NCBI GenBank assembly: GCA_019695305.1
Contig: JAIBAG010000001.1
Coordinates: forward strand, 82,774-146,773
From: a bacterium
GTDB lineage: Bacteria > UBA10199 > JAIBAG01
DNA length: 64,000 bases
Direction of reading: 5' to 3'
This document shows positions 55,501 to 63,705 of this stretch, in pieces. Numbering within the stretch: position 1 is the first letter of the stretch; every line of letters begins with the position of its first letter. Both the position numbers and the translations under genes were made by a program. Below the pieces are notes generated by a model that was given only the letters and a program-made list of their open reading frames with translations, was not told where the DNA came from and made no database searches.

Positions 55501-58500
55501 CTGTAGGGGCATCGTTATCGGCTGTTACGTTAATGACCATTTCATCGGCCGCCGATTCGGTGGTTCCATCATCAACCACCAGTTCATATGTACAAGAATA
55601 ATCGGTGGCCTTGTTGGCAATTGTTACTGTGGGTGTGGCCGTTGTGCCACCAACAAGCGTACATGCATTGGCTGCATCGGCGGTTTCAGTCCAAGCAAAA
55701 GTAACCGATTCTGCTTCGGGGTCGATAGAATTGGAACCATCTAAATTAACGGTGCCCGCCGATTCATTTACATTTTGATCCGGTCCAGCATCGGCCGTGG
55801 GAGGATCATTATCGGCAGTAATGCTAATTGTCATGCTATCGGATGCTGAATCGCTTGTACCGTCGTTCACCACCAATGAATACACGCAAGAATAATTTGA
55901 GCTTCTTTCGGTAAAGGTTACCGTGGGTGTAGCTGTTGTTTCACCACTAATAGCGCATGAATCCGAAGCATCTGTTTCTTCTGTCCACAAGTAAGTGAGT
56001 GATTGGCCTTCGGGGTCGCTTGACGTAGAACCATTTAAATTGACCGAAACTGCGTTTTCATTAGGTGTTTGATCGTTACCCGCATGGGCTATAGGGGCAT
56101 CATCATCGGCTGTCACATTGATTGTCATCGAATCGCCGGCTGAATTGTTTGTGCCGTCGTTCACCACCAATTGATACGTACACGAATAATTTGTGGCTTT
56201 ATTGGCAATGGTTACCGTGGGTGTAGCGGTTGTGCCGCCGGCAAGCGAGCAAGCACCGGCCGCGTCGGCCGTTTCGGTCCATAAAAATGTAACCGATTGT
56301 GCTTCGGGGTCGATAGAATTGGAACCATCCAAATTAACGGTGCCTGCCGATTCATTCACATTTTGATCATCACCGGCATTCGCAGTAGGTGCATCATTAT
56401 CCCCAGTAACACTAATTGTCATGGAATCGCCGGCCGAATTGTTTGTGCCGTCGTTTACCACTAATTGATATGTACACGAATAACTCGATGTTTTTTCGGA
56501 AATGGTCACCGTGGGAGTAGCAGTTGTGCCTCCCGCTAATGAACAGCCACCGGCTGCGTCAGCCGTTTCGGTCCACAAGTAAGTTATCGACTGGCCTTCA
56601 GGGTCACTCGAAGATGATCCATCCAGATTAACGGTGCCCGCTGTTTCGTTTACGTTTTGATCCACGCCCGCATTCGCCGTCGGCGCATCATTATCACCCG
56701 TCACACTAATTTGCATGGAGTCGGCAGACGAATCACTATTGCCATCATTCACCACTAATTCGTAGGTACAAGTATAACTGCCTGTTTTATTCAAAATAGT
56801 CACATTGGGTGAGGCCACATTATCAGCCGAGAGCGTACAATTATTTCCCGCATCAGCGGTTTCGGTCCAGGCGTAGCTAAGTGTATCGTTTTCGGGATCG
56901 CTCGAAGTGCTTCCATCCAAATTTACTGTGCCGGCCGAATCATTTACAGTTTGATCAATATTGGCATTGGCCGTTGGGGCATCGTCATCGCCGGTGACGT
57001 CAATAGTGATGGCATCGGCCGATGAATCAACAGTGCCATCATTTACCACCAGTTCGTACGTACAATTGTAATTTGTTTTTATGTTTAAAATCGTCACATT
57101 CGGCGAGGCCACATTATCAGCCGAGAGCGTACAATTATTTCCTGCATCGGCGGTTTCGGTCCAGGCATAACTTAACGTATCGTTTTCCGGGTCACTCGAC
57201 GTGCTGCCATCCAAATTAACGGTGCCGGCCGAATCATTTACATTTTGATCATCTCCGGCATGAGCAGTGGGCGCGGTGTTGGGTACAGTTTCATCATCTT
57301 CGTTCACAACAGCAACATCATCTGGATCTAAAATTTTATAATCATCATCATTACTATTAGAAGGCGTTCCTAAAATAACACTGTAATTCTGGTTACCGTC
57401 AGCATCTTCATCATCCACACCGGTTACGGTCACCGTTTGCTGATTCATCCAGTTAGCCGAAGTGAACGTGAGTGAAGCCGGTGAAACTGTACCTTCATCG
57501 GTATTGCTGCTGGAAACAGGAATCACCACATTGGCTGTGGGTTGGGTATTAAGATGCACGTTAAAGATGGCCGTGCCGCCTGCTTCTGTTGTATTGCCCG
57601 AAATGCCGCCAACCGTATAGCCGGGCGTATTATCGTTATCGATATAATATAAAGTATAACTATCAATTCCACTGACTGACGTATTGTTTGTAGCGGTGAT
57701 AGTGAAAATCTGCTCTCTTTCCGGTTCCGGATCGGCATTATCTGCAGGGAAATTAATAGTAAAACCTTTGCTGGTTTCTCCCGGCGCAAATTCAAGAGTA
57801 CCGCCATAGGCTTCCATAGAATCACCGGGCAAGAAATCGTAAGCTTGCGCGGCTGACGTGACGGCCATAAAGTAAGTCAGCGAAACTGTTTTGCCTGAAG
57901 CCGCACTCAAATCGAAAGTAATGGTTTTGGAAGCCGCCGATTCCAGTACACTCGATCGGGCTTCGTGGAATTGCACCGTAGGCGCGGCATCATCATCGGT
58001 AATAGTAGCGGTTACCTGTTGAGGGCCTCCGCTTTCATCCTCAACTCCATTATCAACGCTATCGACATCCACAATAACAGTTTCATCATCTTCATCCGTA
58101 GTATCTTGGGCGCGTGTAATGCGGATGGTACAAGTAGTATCGCCTATTGCGACAATACAAGAAGTACCATCGGGGCGCGTATAATCGCTGGTAAAAGTGG
58201 CCGTTCCGCTAAAAGCAAAATGGACAGTGACATTTTCGCCATAAGTTCCGGAGAGTGTGGCGGTGATGGTATCGGTAATATCCCCGGCCAATTCTTCGGT
58301 AATGGTGGGGTAATTTTGTGCAATACTCACTGTAGGATAAGTATCATTATCTGTATTTACTACATCTTCTACATCGGCAGGATTAAGAGCGGCATAATCG
58401 TCGTCATCACTATCGGTAGGTTGGGCCAATACAATATCGTATTGATGATCAACATCCACAATATCATCATCAACACCGGTTACGGTTACTGTTTGATTGG

Positions 58501-61500
58501 TACTCCAGTTGCCGGGTGTAAAAGTGAGTGTCGCCGGTGAAACTGTACCTTCATCTGTGTTGCTACTCGATACTGGAATCACCACATTGGCTGTTGGCCT
58601 ACTGTTAAGCTTGACGGTAAAGGTAGCTGTACCACCCGCTTCGGAAGTGGGGCCTGAAATGGCACTGACGGTGTATCCAGGAGGAGTATCATCATCCACA
58701 AAAACTAAGGAGGCGTAATCTGTTTCTGCAAGCGTAGCATTGGTGGTATTGTAAAGTGCAAAACTTATGTGTTCTTCCGGTTCAGGATCACTATCTTGTC
58801 CATGAAAATTGGAAATGGTAAAGGCCTTGCTGATTTCTTCCGGGTCAATGGTGATTGCCCCGGTAAAACTACCTACTTCTATCCCATCGTACAGATAACC
58901 TTCTGCCGCCAGATCACCATAAGTATAATCCAAAATTTGGATATTGGCGGTAATAGTTTTTCCGGAACGACCACTTAAATCTATCATAATGTTCTTGGAA
59001 AGATCAGATTCGTTCACCAACACTTCGGTTTCGCGTAATGTAATTGTAGGAGGTAAATCTGTTTCGTCAGCAACAATGGTGGCTGTTACTCGTTGTGGTC
59101 CGCCGCTTTCATCCTCAATTCCATTTTCAACACTGGCCACATCTACAATAGTAGTTTCGGCATCTTCATCCATTGTATCTTCGGCACGAGTTATGGTGAT
59201 ATGGCAAGTTGTATCTCCCGATCCTACGACGCAAAAATCACCATCAGGCAGTGTGTAATCGGGGTAATTTCCATTAATTCCTGTGGCTGTACCGCTAAAA
59301 GAAAAATGTACGGTTGTATCACGATTAATACTCTTAGATAGGGTAGCGGTAATAACATCCGAAATAGGGTTGTCATCGGCCACATGGGCTTCTGTCATCA
59401 ATCCACCTGCGGCACTTTGATCGATTGTTACATAGGCTTCGTTATCGGTAATAGTGTAAGTATGCGTGTCATTTTCATCCAGTGCTGCTAAATCGGGGTC
59501 GCCAAGCTGAACCACAATGGTTTCGTTGGCTTCCACTTCATCATCATCGGCAATGGTAATGTTGATATTAGCTGTAGTTTGCCCACCTGGAATAGTAACG
59601 GTGCCACTAGGTGCTGTAAAATCAAGGCCGGCAGAGGCTGTACTGCCGCCAAGTATACTATAAGGTACCACTGTATCGTGCTGAACAACTTTTGAGAGAG
59701 TTAATTGCAACTGGGCCGGTGTACTAGATTCACTACCACTGGATGACGTTGTAGTAAATTCAACAGAAGGTTCGGCATCGTCATCGATAATAAAGGCCGC
59801 AAAGGGTGTATTTTCATAGTCGCTATCTGCATTGACAGCCGTGCCTACTACAACAGCCCAACCTTCATAACCTTCATAAATTGTATCGTGAATGGCTGTT
59901 AGTGTAACACTACAGGTAGCTTCATTTGGCAAAAAGATACAATCACCCGAATCATCCACACCGTTATCGGCCGTATAATCTTCATCACGTACAGCCATGA
60001 GTTCGGGAACCATGCCGTCAAAAGTTTCGGGGTAGTTTAAATGAAGAGTCACTCCCTTGCCCGATGCGGCCGTGAGCACGGCAGAAATGGTTACATGGTT
60101 ACCAAACTCTCCATCCGCTTCTTCATTATAATAGCCGTTACCCGCTCCGCCCGTGAGCTGTAAATTAAAAATAGTAGGAGGATCATCAAAATCGGTAATG
60201 TTAATAGTAACCTGTTGTGTGCCACTCTCGGTTCCGTTGTTAACAGAAGTGACATCGGCAATAACAGTTTCGCTATTTTCATCCGAACCTTCATGAACAG
60301 AAACAACACGGATGGTACAGGTGGTATCCCCCGCCGAAACAATACAAGAGCTGCCGTCCGGAAGGGTATAATCAGCGTTGCCCCCGGTTGCTGTGCCGCT
60401 AAATCCAAAGTTAACGGTTACATCGACACCGTTAGCAGCTGAGAGCGTGGCGGTGATGGTGCTGGTAGTGGTTCCATCTTGATCTTCGGTGATAGTGGCA
60501 TTGTTTTTATCAATCGTCACACTGGGATTAACATTCATCACAAACGCAACCGATCCACTGTTAGCTGTACTCCACGAAGAAGTATCGGTGCCGTCATTAG
60601 AGCGCACGCGCCAGTAATACGATTTACCAACAAGAGTTTGGTTTTGTGCGCCTACGGCATATGTTCCACCGCCTTCGGCTTGGCCTACGGTAAATGATTT
60701 GGAACCTTCGGCAGCGGCGGCCGATGTGTAATCCACAACAGGCGAGCTGAAATCGGAGGTATCATCAATTTGAATTTGATACGTGAGAGAATCGTTGTCG
60801 TCATCTTGGTCGGTAAACGTAAGCGTGGGTGTTGTATCGGTAACGGTAGACCCATCTACATAACTGGCAGCGCCAAGTGATGATGGTGCATCGGGTGCGG
60901 TGTTGCTGGGGGCATCATCATCGGTATTACTCATCACTACATCGGCTGGATCACTTCCACCAAAATTGCCATCGGCAGATGTTATAACGTCTGTAAGAAT
61001 GTGATATTTTATATTGCCATCACTTGCTCCATCATCCACACCGGTAACGGTAACAGTTTGAGGGGTATCCCAATCACCATTAGTAAAAGTAAGGCTAGCT
61101 GGCGATACAGTTCCTTCTCCGGTGTCATCACTTGAAAGATCAATAACCACATCAGCAGCGGGTTGTTGATCTAAAACCACGGTAAATGTGTCGGTGCCAC
61201 CGGCTTCTGTGGTTGTTGCTGTTTTTTTACTAATTGTTACATGGCTTGTTACTTCAAAGTAAGCTTTGGTGCTGGCACCATCTGTAGTAACAGTATAACC
61301 GGCAGGATCGGATAGCAAACCGCTAACGATTTGTACCATGTATTTACCAGCGCTTAAGGTGGTGGGCCCAGTAATGTTAAATTGACCGCTACGGTTATCA
61401 CCACCATCGGTATCACGCGAGAGCGTGAGGCCGCTGATGGTGTCGATTACTGTTGCTCCGTCATCAGAGAGAAGATTGAGTAAAATATGTCCGCTTAACG

Positions 61501-62614
61501 TAGTAGCATCTAAATCATATCCCTCGTTTCCTGCTGTAGTTCCGGCACGGATCTTAGTAAAACTACTGTTGCCAGGAAAAAACGAAAGACGCTCTGCATA
61601 AGTATCAACATCAGCAATATTGCCAAAATGAGTCCCACTATAATCTACAAAAAAGTCTATTATTTCTAAATCGCCCCCCCCGCCCCCGCCTCCACCGCCG
61701 CCATCGCAATTGGCGTTCATAAAGGCATCGTTGGTCATACAATAATTGCCATCACCATCGTCATATAAATTGCTACCGCCTGTAGCCAAAGCAAAATCGG
61801 CAACGCAGGTTGCCATTTCGGTGCTGCCTGTGGCAATTTCCACATAGCCAAAACTATAGCCCACACTACCCGTGGGATAATCATCGCTACAATCGGGGCT
61901 ATCAAAATAATTGCCGCAACTGGTGGCGTTGTTACAGCCATCGCCGGGGCCTTCTGCTGCAGGGTCGCAGGCGCTGCCAATATCGGTAATGAGCGTGTTG
62001 TTAAAACAATTATAATTTAATCCGTTTCCATCGTTTCCGTTGGCTGTTAAATCGGCGCTGTAGGTGGTTAAGGCTAAGTTGGCCATACATTGTAATTTTT
62101 CTTCGGTATAACTGGCAAAATCAATTCCATCTTGCCACGAATATGTGCCCCCACCCGGGTTACAGGCTTGGTTAAAAATATTTTTACAACTTTCAAGCGA
62201 ATGACAACCAGCTCCTCCGCCATCCACGCAAGTTGTATCTACGTACGAGTTGCCAAGTACGGCCATGTTAACGCAGTAGTCCGAATGGCCATCATCACCA
62301 TCGGGGTCGGTATTTTCTGTTGAATTGGAAGGGGGAAGCGAATTGGCCAAGCCGTAATCGGCAATACAAGTCATTTGCGTGGCATTCATGCCGCCAAAAT
62401 TTATTCCATCGCTCCACGAATACAAACCATTGCCCGGATCGCAATCGGTATTAAAATATTTTTCGCATTCATAAGCCGAATAACAACCGTGTGTGAGTCC
62501 TTGTGTGGCCAATGCTGTTTGTGAAAAGGCAGTGAGAGAGAATGAGAAAGCTAAAAGGGCAAAAAGATTCAGCCATTTATTCCGTGATACCCCCCTTTTT
62601 TGCCCATATCCCAT
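49598..62614 (-). CDS. Giant (4338-aa) modular surface protein
   Basis: A secreted protein built in blocks. ATG 62614 gives signal MGYGQKRGVSRNKWLNLFALLAF...ALA. Next are three copies of an unfamiliar Cys-rich module of about 85 residues (GC-S-x-x-C-x-x-[YI]F-x-x-x-C, then Y-SW-DGI-F, then C[IM]A-[YL]-LA). A Gly8-type linker leads to a domain of pre-peptidase or Ig type, then alternating Calx-beta and 'TEAGGT-x-F-V-L-P-ANVVI...TVTGVDD' modules, 16 PKD-like repeats, four more TEGG-type modules, a dockerin-free Ig-like unit, FG-GAP propeller repeats (IGDFNGDGYNDIAL, GEVNGDGYEDVVIS) and a C-terminal anchor GGGCALS + membrane helix + RFVKRK. Such proteins usually act in adhesion or as a coat; the Asp-rich loops probably bind calcium. 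Confidence 0.88.
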   Translation of the reverse strand: MGYGQKRGVSRNKWLNLFALLAFSFSLTAFSQTALATQGLTHGCYSAYECEKYFNTDCDPGNGLYSWSDGINFGGMNATQMTCIADYGLANSLPPSNSTENTDPDGDDGHSDYCVNMAVLGNSYVDTTCVDGGGAGCHSLESCKNIFNQACNPGGGTYSWQDGIDFASYTEEKLQCMANLALTTYSADLTANGNDGNGLNYNCFNNTLITDIGSACDPAAEGPGDGCNNATSCGNYFDSPDCSDDYPTGSVGYSFGYVEIATGSTEMATCVADFALATGGSNLYDDGDGNYCMTNDAFMNANCDGGGGGGGGGGDLEIIDFFVDYSGTHFGNIADVDTYAERLSFFPGNSSFTKIRAGTTAGNEGYDLDATTLSGHILLNLLSDDGATVIDTISGLTLSRDTDGGDNRSGQFNITGPTTLSAGKYMVQIVSGLLSDPAGYTVTTDGASTKAYFEVTSHVTISKKTATTTEAGGTDTFTVVLDQQPAADVVIDLSSDDTGEGTVSPASLTFTNGDWDTPQTVTVTGVDDGASDGNIKYHILTDVITSADGNFGGSDPADVVMSNTDDDAPSNTAPDAPSSLGAASYVDGSTVTDTTPTLTFTDQDDDNDSLTYQIQIDDTSDFSSPVVDYTSAAAAEGSKSFTVGQAEGGGTYAVGAQNQTLVGKSYYWRVRSNDGTDTSSWSTANSGSVAFVMNVNPSVTIDKNNATITEDQDGTTTSTITATLSAANGVDVTVNFGFSGTATGGNADYTLPDGSSCIVSAGDTTCTIRVVSVHEGSDENSETVIADVTSVNNGTESGTQQVTINITDFDDPPTIFNLQLTGGAGNGYYNEEADGEFGNHVTISAVLTAASGKGVTLHLNYPETFDGMVPELMAVRDEDYTADNGVDDSGDCIFLPNEATCSVTLTAIHDTIYEGYEGWAVVVGTAVNADSDYENTPFAAFIIDDDAEPSVEFTTTSSSGSESSTPAQLQLTLSKVVQHDTVVPYSILGGSTASAGLDFTAPSGTVTIPGGQTTANINITIADDDEVEANETIVVQLGDPDLAALDENDTHTYTITDNEAYVTIDQSAAGGLMTEAHVADDNPISDVITATLSKSINRDTTVHFSFSGTATGINGNYPDYTLPDGDFCVVGSGDTTCHITITRAEDTMDEDAETTIVDVASVENGIEDESGGPQRVTATIVADETDLPPTITLRETEVLVNESDLSKNIMIDLSGRSGKTITANIQILDYTYGDLAAEGYLYDGIEVGSFTGAITIDPEEISKAFTISNFHGQDSDPEPEEHISFALYNTTNATLAETDYASLVFVDDDTPPGYTVSAISGPTSEAGGTATFTVKLNSRPTANVVIPVSSSNTDEGTVSPATLTFTPGNWSTNQTVTVTGVDDDIVDVDHQYDIVLAQPTDSDDDDYAALNPADVEDVVNTDNDTYPTVSIAQNYPTITEELAGDITDTITATLSGTYGENVTVHFAFSGTATFTSDYTRPDGTSCIVAIGDTTCTIRITRAQDTTDEDDETVIVDVDSVDNGVEDESGGPQQVTATITDDDAAPTVQFHEARSSVLESAASKTITFDLSAASGKTVSLTYFMAVTSAAQAYDFLPGDSMEAYGGTLEFAPGETSKGFTINFPADNADPEPEREQIFTITATNNTSVSGIDSYTLYYIDNDNTPGYTVGGISGNTTEAGGTAIFNVHLNTQPTANVVIPVSSSNTDEGTVSPASLTFTSANWMNQQTVTVTGVDDEDADGNQNYSVILGTPSNSNDDDYKILDPDDVAVVNEDDETVPNTAPTAHAGDDQNVNDSAGTVNLDGSTSSDPENDTLSYAWTETADAGNNCTLSADNVASPNVTILNIKTNYNCTYELVVNDGTVDSSADAITIDVTGDDDAPTANANIDQTVNDSAGTVNLDGSTSSDPENDTLSYAWTETADAGNNCTLSADNVASPNVTILNKTGSYTCTYELVVNDGNSDSSADSMQISVTGDNDAPTANAGVDQNVNETAGTVNLDGSSSSDPEGQSITYLWTETADAAGGCSLAGGTTATPTVTISEKTSSYSCTYQLVVNDGTNNSAGDSMTISVTGDNDAPTANAGDDQNVNESAGTVNLDGSNSIDPEAQSVTFLWTETADAAGACSLAGGTTATPTVTIANKATNYSCTYQLVVNDGTNNSAGDSMTINVTADDDAPIAHAGNDQTPNENAVSVNLNGSTSSDPEGQSLTYLWTEETDASDSCAISGETTATPTVTFTERSSNYSCVYSLVVNDGTSDSASDSMTISITADNDPPTADAGPDQNVNESAGTVNLDGSNSIDPEAESVTFAWTETADAANACTLVGGTTATPTVTIANKATDYSCTYELVVDDGTTESAADEMVINVTADNDAPTAHAGIDQTVNDSVGTVSLNGSTSSDPEAHALTYAWTETADAGNNCTLSSGVVASPTVTILNKTSGYTCTYELVVNDGTNDSAADSMTITVSGDNDAPTANAGVDQNVNETDGTVNLDGSASSDPESQSLTYAWTETADAADACSIAGNTTATPTVTIADKASNYSCTYRLIVNDGTNNSAGDTMVINVTANSDAPTAHAGNDQNVNESDGTVNLDGSSSSDPEGSGLTYQWTETSDDDSGCSITGGTSATPTVTLANKAASYSCTYELVVNDGTNDSAADEMVINVTADDDAPTAHANIDQTVNDSVGTVNLNGSTSTDPENQSLTYAWTETDDAGNNCTLSADNVASPSVTILNKTTSYTCTYELVVNDGTSDSSADAMTINVTGDNDAPTANAGVDQNVAEEDGTVNLDGSASSDPEGQSLTYLWTETADASDACTLAGGTTATPTVTIADKLNSYTCTYRLVVNDGTNNSVADTMVISVATNNALPTANAGNDQTVNDSAGTVNLDGTASSDPEAQAMTYAWTETADAGNNCTLSSGSVASPTVTILNKTSGYTCSYQLIVNDGNSDSAGDSMTITVNGDNDVPTANAGSDQTPNESAASISLDGSASSDPENHSLTYNWVETSDNDDACSLQSTNVASPTLNLFNKTGSYSCTFSLTVNDGAQDSASDSVTISVTADNDAPTANAGIDQTVNDSAGTVNLNGTSSSDPESESLTYAWTETDDTGSNCTLSSGSVASPTVTILNKKVSYTCTYQLIVNDGTQDSVADSMTITVTGDDDAPTANAGIDQTVNDSDGTVSLTGSASSDPENDSLTYAWTETADTGNNCTLSGGTTATPSVAILNKTVSYTCTYQLIVNDGNSDSTGDSMTISVTGDDDAPTANAGVDQNVNDEAGSVSLSGTSSSDPEGQSLTYAWTETADAGNNCSLTDDTTATPSVSLNNGNTNYTCTFELVVNDGTNDSVADSMTITVTAVAGFTLTQSGGTTTVTEGGATDTYTIVLNALPTQDVVITVSGTAQASVNLSTLTFTNANWNTPQTITVTAVDDDSDETSPDTTSITHSVTSDDDNYDGLSLASVSVSVTDNDSAGVSIDESAGSTDITEGGATDSYTVVLTSQPSATVTVALSSSAQYTRSSASLSFTTVNWATPQTVTITAVDDSVMEGAHAPVISHTVSSSDTNYNNYAAGSVTVNITDNDTAGVSVTASLGTTELTEDGTTDTYTVVLTTEPTADVVITIVSTAEATANVSSLTFTSANWNTPQTVTLTAVNDDTIDVANTTITHTAASGDSNYNGISVGSIVASITDNDTANITLSESTLSIEEGSNDNYTVVLTAEPTADVVVAIADDSEEVTLSTSTLTFTSANWDTPQTVTATVANNDSVDGERTATITHTVTSDDSHYDGISVNDVAITASDDDEEQPEELDALIVGNKVAAASTTLTYAAHETSYSSYAWTVSGNASISGSATGSSVHLTFGSGNGEATLTLTVSDNEQTASESVVIYVHQAQVATNDTRMSRMEGTLASNVTGSGQYITENIASVDGHGDVFTLDFDTFSFFALSDEPVIYVYNADKTVLFIGDPSANNDTGIVYRIPVNEVSGNVEAWNLPDAVATLAGQAENNKFGYKIVPFDSKVAIHAPGLQIISIYSDDFDNFLSLVNEADDVPLDENIFINAEDISNDNEAELFVGRRYAGSDVDQMESNLGISITRKVTRTVDSILSGNVHIVGGTHSWSSDIDLDESDASLSSDNPVYSSDIGDFNGDGYNDIALTSMDACSTYVFFGEDSLTNQNTDDADVTILGNYCDGLFGYNTRMGEVNGDGYEDVVISVPTGGENGGGVIYVVFGYDNSSDTLVDLSDTESGKSLMIYSNSANSYLGAQALTLADTDNDGIFEIIMSEQTAFGTSTVVYSVTRNTAGTTSGGGGDHAGITFHAAGGGCALSLQDHNPQNFHFIFLIMLIALTAPRFVKRK
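52580..57275 (-). repeat. Array of 16 PKD-like repeats, about 98 codons each
   Basis: Counting starts of type DAPTANAGxDQxVN gives 16 units. Each runs VNLDGSxSSDPExxxLTYxWTETADAxxxCxL, then ATPTVTI, then YxCTYxLVVNDGTxxSxxDSMTIxVT. Every unit has a Cys pair. Neighbouring repeats differ at many third positions, so the array is older than the 198-bp duplication at 8448-8843, though some units share long identical stretches, hinting at ongoing exchange. Confidence 0.9.
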
Positions 62615-62886
62615 ATCTATTATAGAGAGCAAAGGCCGTGCCTTTTTGGCTAAGATGCTGAAAATAGTGAATTTTTGTATTGTTATATAAGGACTTGTAA
62701 TTATTGGCTAAATTTTTATCCGATGTTATTTTGAAGTTGACCAAATGGGCAATTTATCATTATTTTTCATATAGTTAGTCAATATTTTGACAATAATATT
62801 ACGTGTTTATCAAACTGGTAGAGTTTTTGATTCCGTTAGGACGCAACATTTGAAGGTAATATACCGATAATATTCATGGGCATTTT

Positions 62887-63705
62887 ATGACGATTGATTC
62901 TTTAACATCGCAAGCGCCGCAGCAAGCGGCATTGCCGCTTGTAACAACGGGCGCAGTTTTAACGTCTCCTCTAAAACAAAATGGCGACGGCTATGCGTTG
63001 GCTTCTTTTTCCTCATTGCCGCGCAGCACACCGCCTTTATTGCCGCCTCTATTTTTTGTACCTCAAGCAACTCCTACAACCTCAAGCGGGGTAAGTGATA
63101 CCGATACAGGAACAACAGCTCCCACCTGTAACACTGCTGTAAGTTTAACCAGTAGCTGGAATGAAGAGACTTTTGGTTATAATGCTACCATTAGAGGACA
63201 AATGGTGATTGGGGATATAGAAAAAGTAATTGTGGCTCTTGCTCAAGCCGATAGCGCCGGTTTTAAAAAGATTTATCCAGGTATTGCACAAGTAACCCCC
63301 AATGGAAATGGTGTGTATACATATTTTATTCATGATACGAGCGATGTTTCTACTTACATTGGGCACTGTGTTAAATTTACTGTTACACGTAAACCTGATG
63401 GTGGCGTAACGATTACGCGTGAAAATTGCGGCCCACAACCCGATAAACCCGCTTGTGCTGGTTTTATGGATTACTACACCAATTTTACAAGTAACCGTGT
63501 AACCTGGGATTTTACACGTATTGGCGATAGTTCTGTTTTTGATGTTACCTGTAAGGTTAATTCACAATCTTATTTTAAAGATCAAACAGCTGCGTGGGGT
63601 GTAAGTCAAAGAGGACAAAAAATGAAAATTCCGTTTGATACCAATCTTAAAGCCTCTTTTGCCCGTGCCCGTACTCTGTTTGCGGGTGGTATTGCTTCTT
63701 CCTAA
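62887..63705 (+). CDS. Unknown 272-aa Ser/Thr/Pro-rich protein
   Basis: I do not recognise this protein. It starts MTIDSLTSQAPQQAALPLVT, has no signal peptide, a Pro-rich stretch (RSTPPLLPPLFFVP) and a Thr/Ser-rich linker to about residue 85, then a beta-rich domain with four to five Cys (GHCVKF, ENCGPQ, PACAGF, VTCKV). The Cys content suggests an extracytoplasmic location despite the lack of a Sec signal. Divergent from the giant surface-protein gene over a 272-base AT-rich promoter region; its 3' end overlaps the hydrolase by 4 bases. Confidence 0.62.
   Translation: MTIDSLTSQAPQQAALPLVTTGAVLTSPLKQNGDGYALASFSSLPRSTPPLLPPLFFVPQATPTTSSGVSDTDTGTTAPTCNTAVSLTSSWNEETFGYNATIRGQMVIGDIEKVIVALAQADSAGFKKIYPGIAQVTPNGNGVYTYFIHDTSDVSTYIGHCVKFTVTRKPDGGVTITRENCGPQPDKPACAGFMDYYTNFTSNRVTWDFTRIGDSSVFDVTCKVNSQSYFKDQTAAWGVSQRGQKMKIPFDTNLKASFARARTLFAGGIASS

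Noticed and set aside
52580-57275. Regular periodicity that could suggest a CRISPR-like array
   Set aside because: The period of about 293 bases is a protein repeat (PKD-like units) in a continuous reading frame; no short identical repeats with unique spacers.
62590-62603. GCAAAAAAGGGGGG near the giant-gene start, also before the maturase start (20725-20738), as a shared riboswitch piece
   Set aside because: Only 14 bases match and the flanks do not; before the maturase it works as a ribosome site, in the giant gene it is coding. Probably coincidence.
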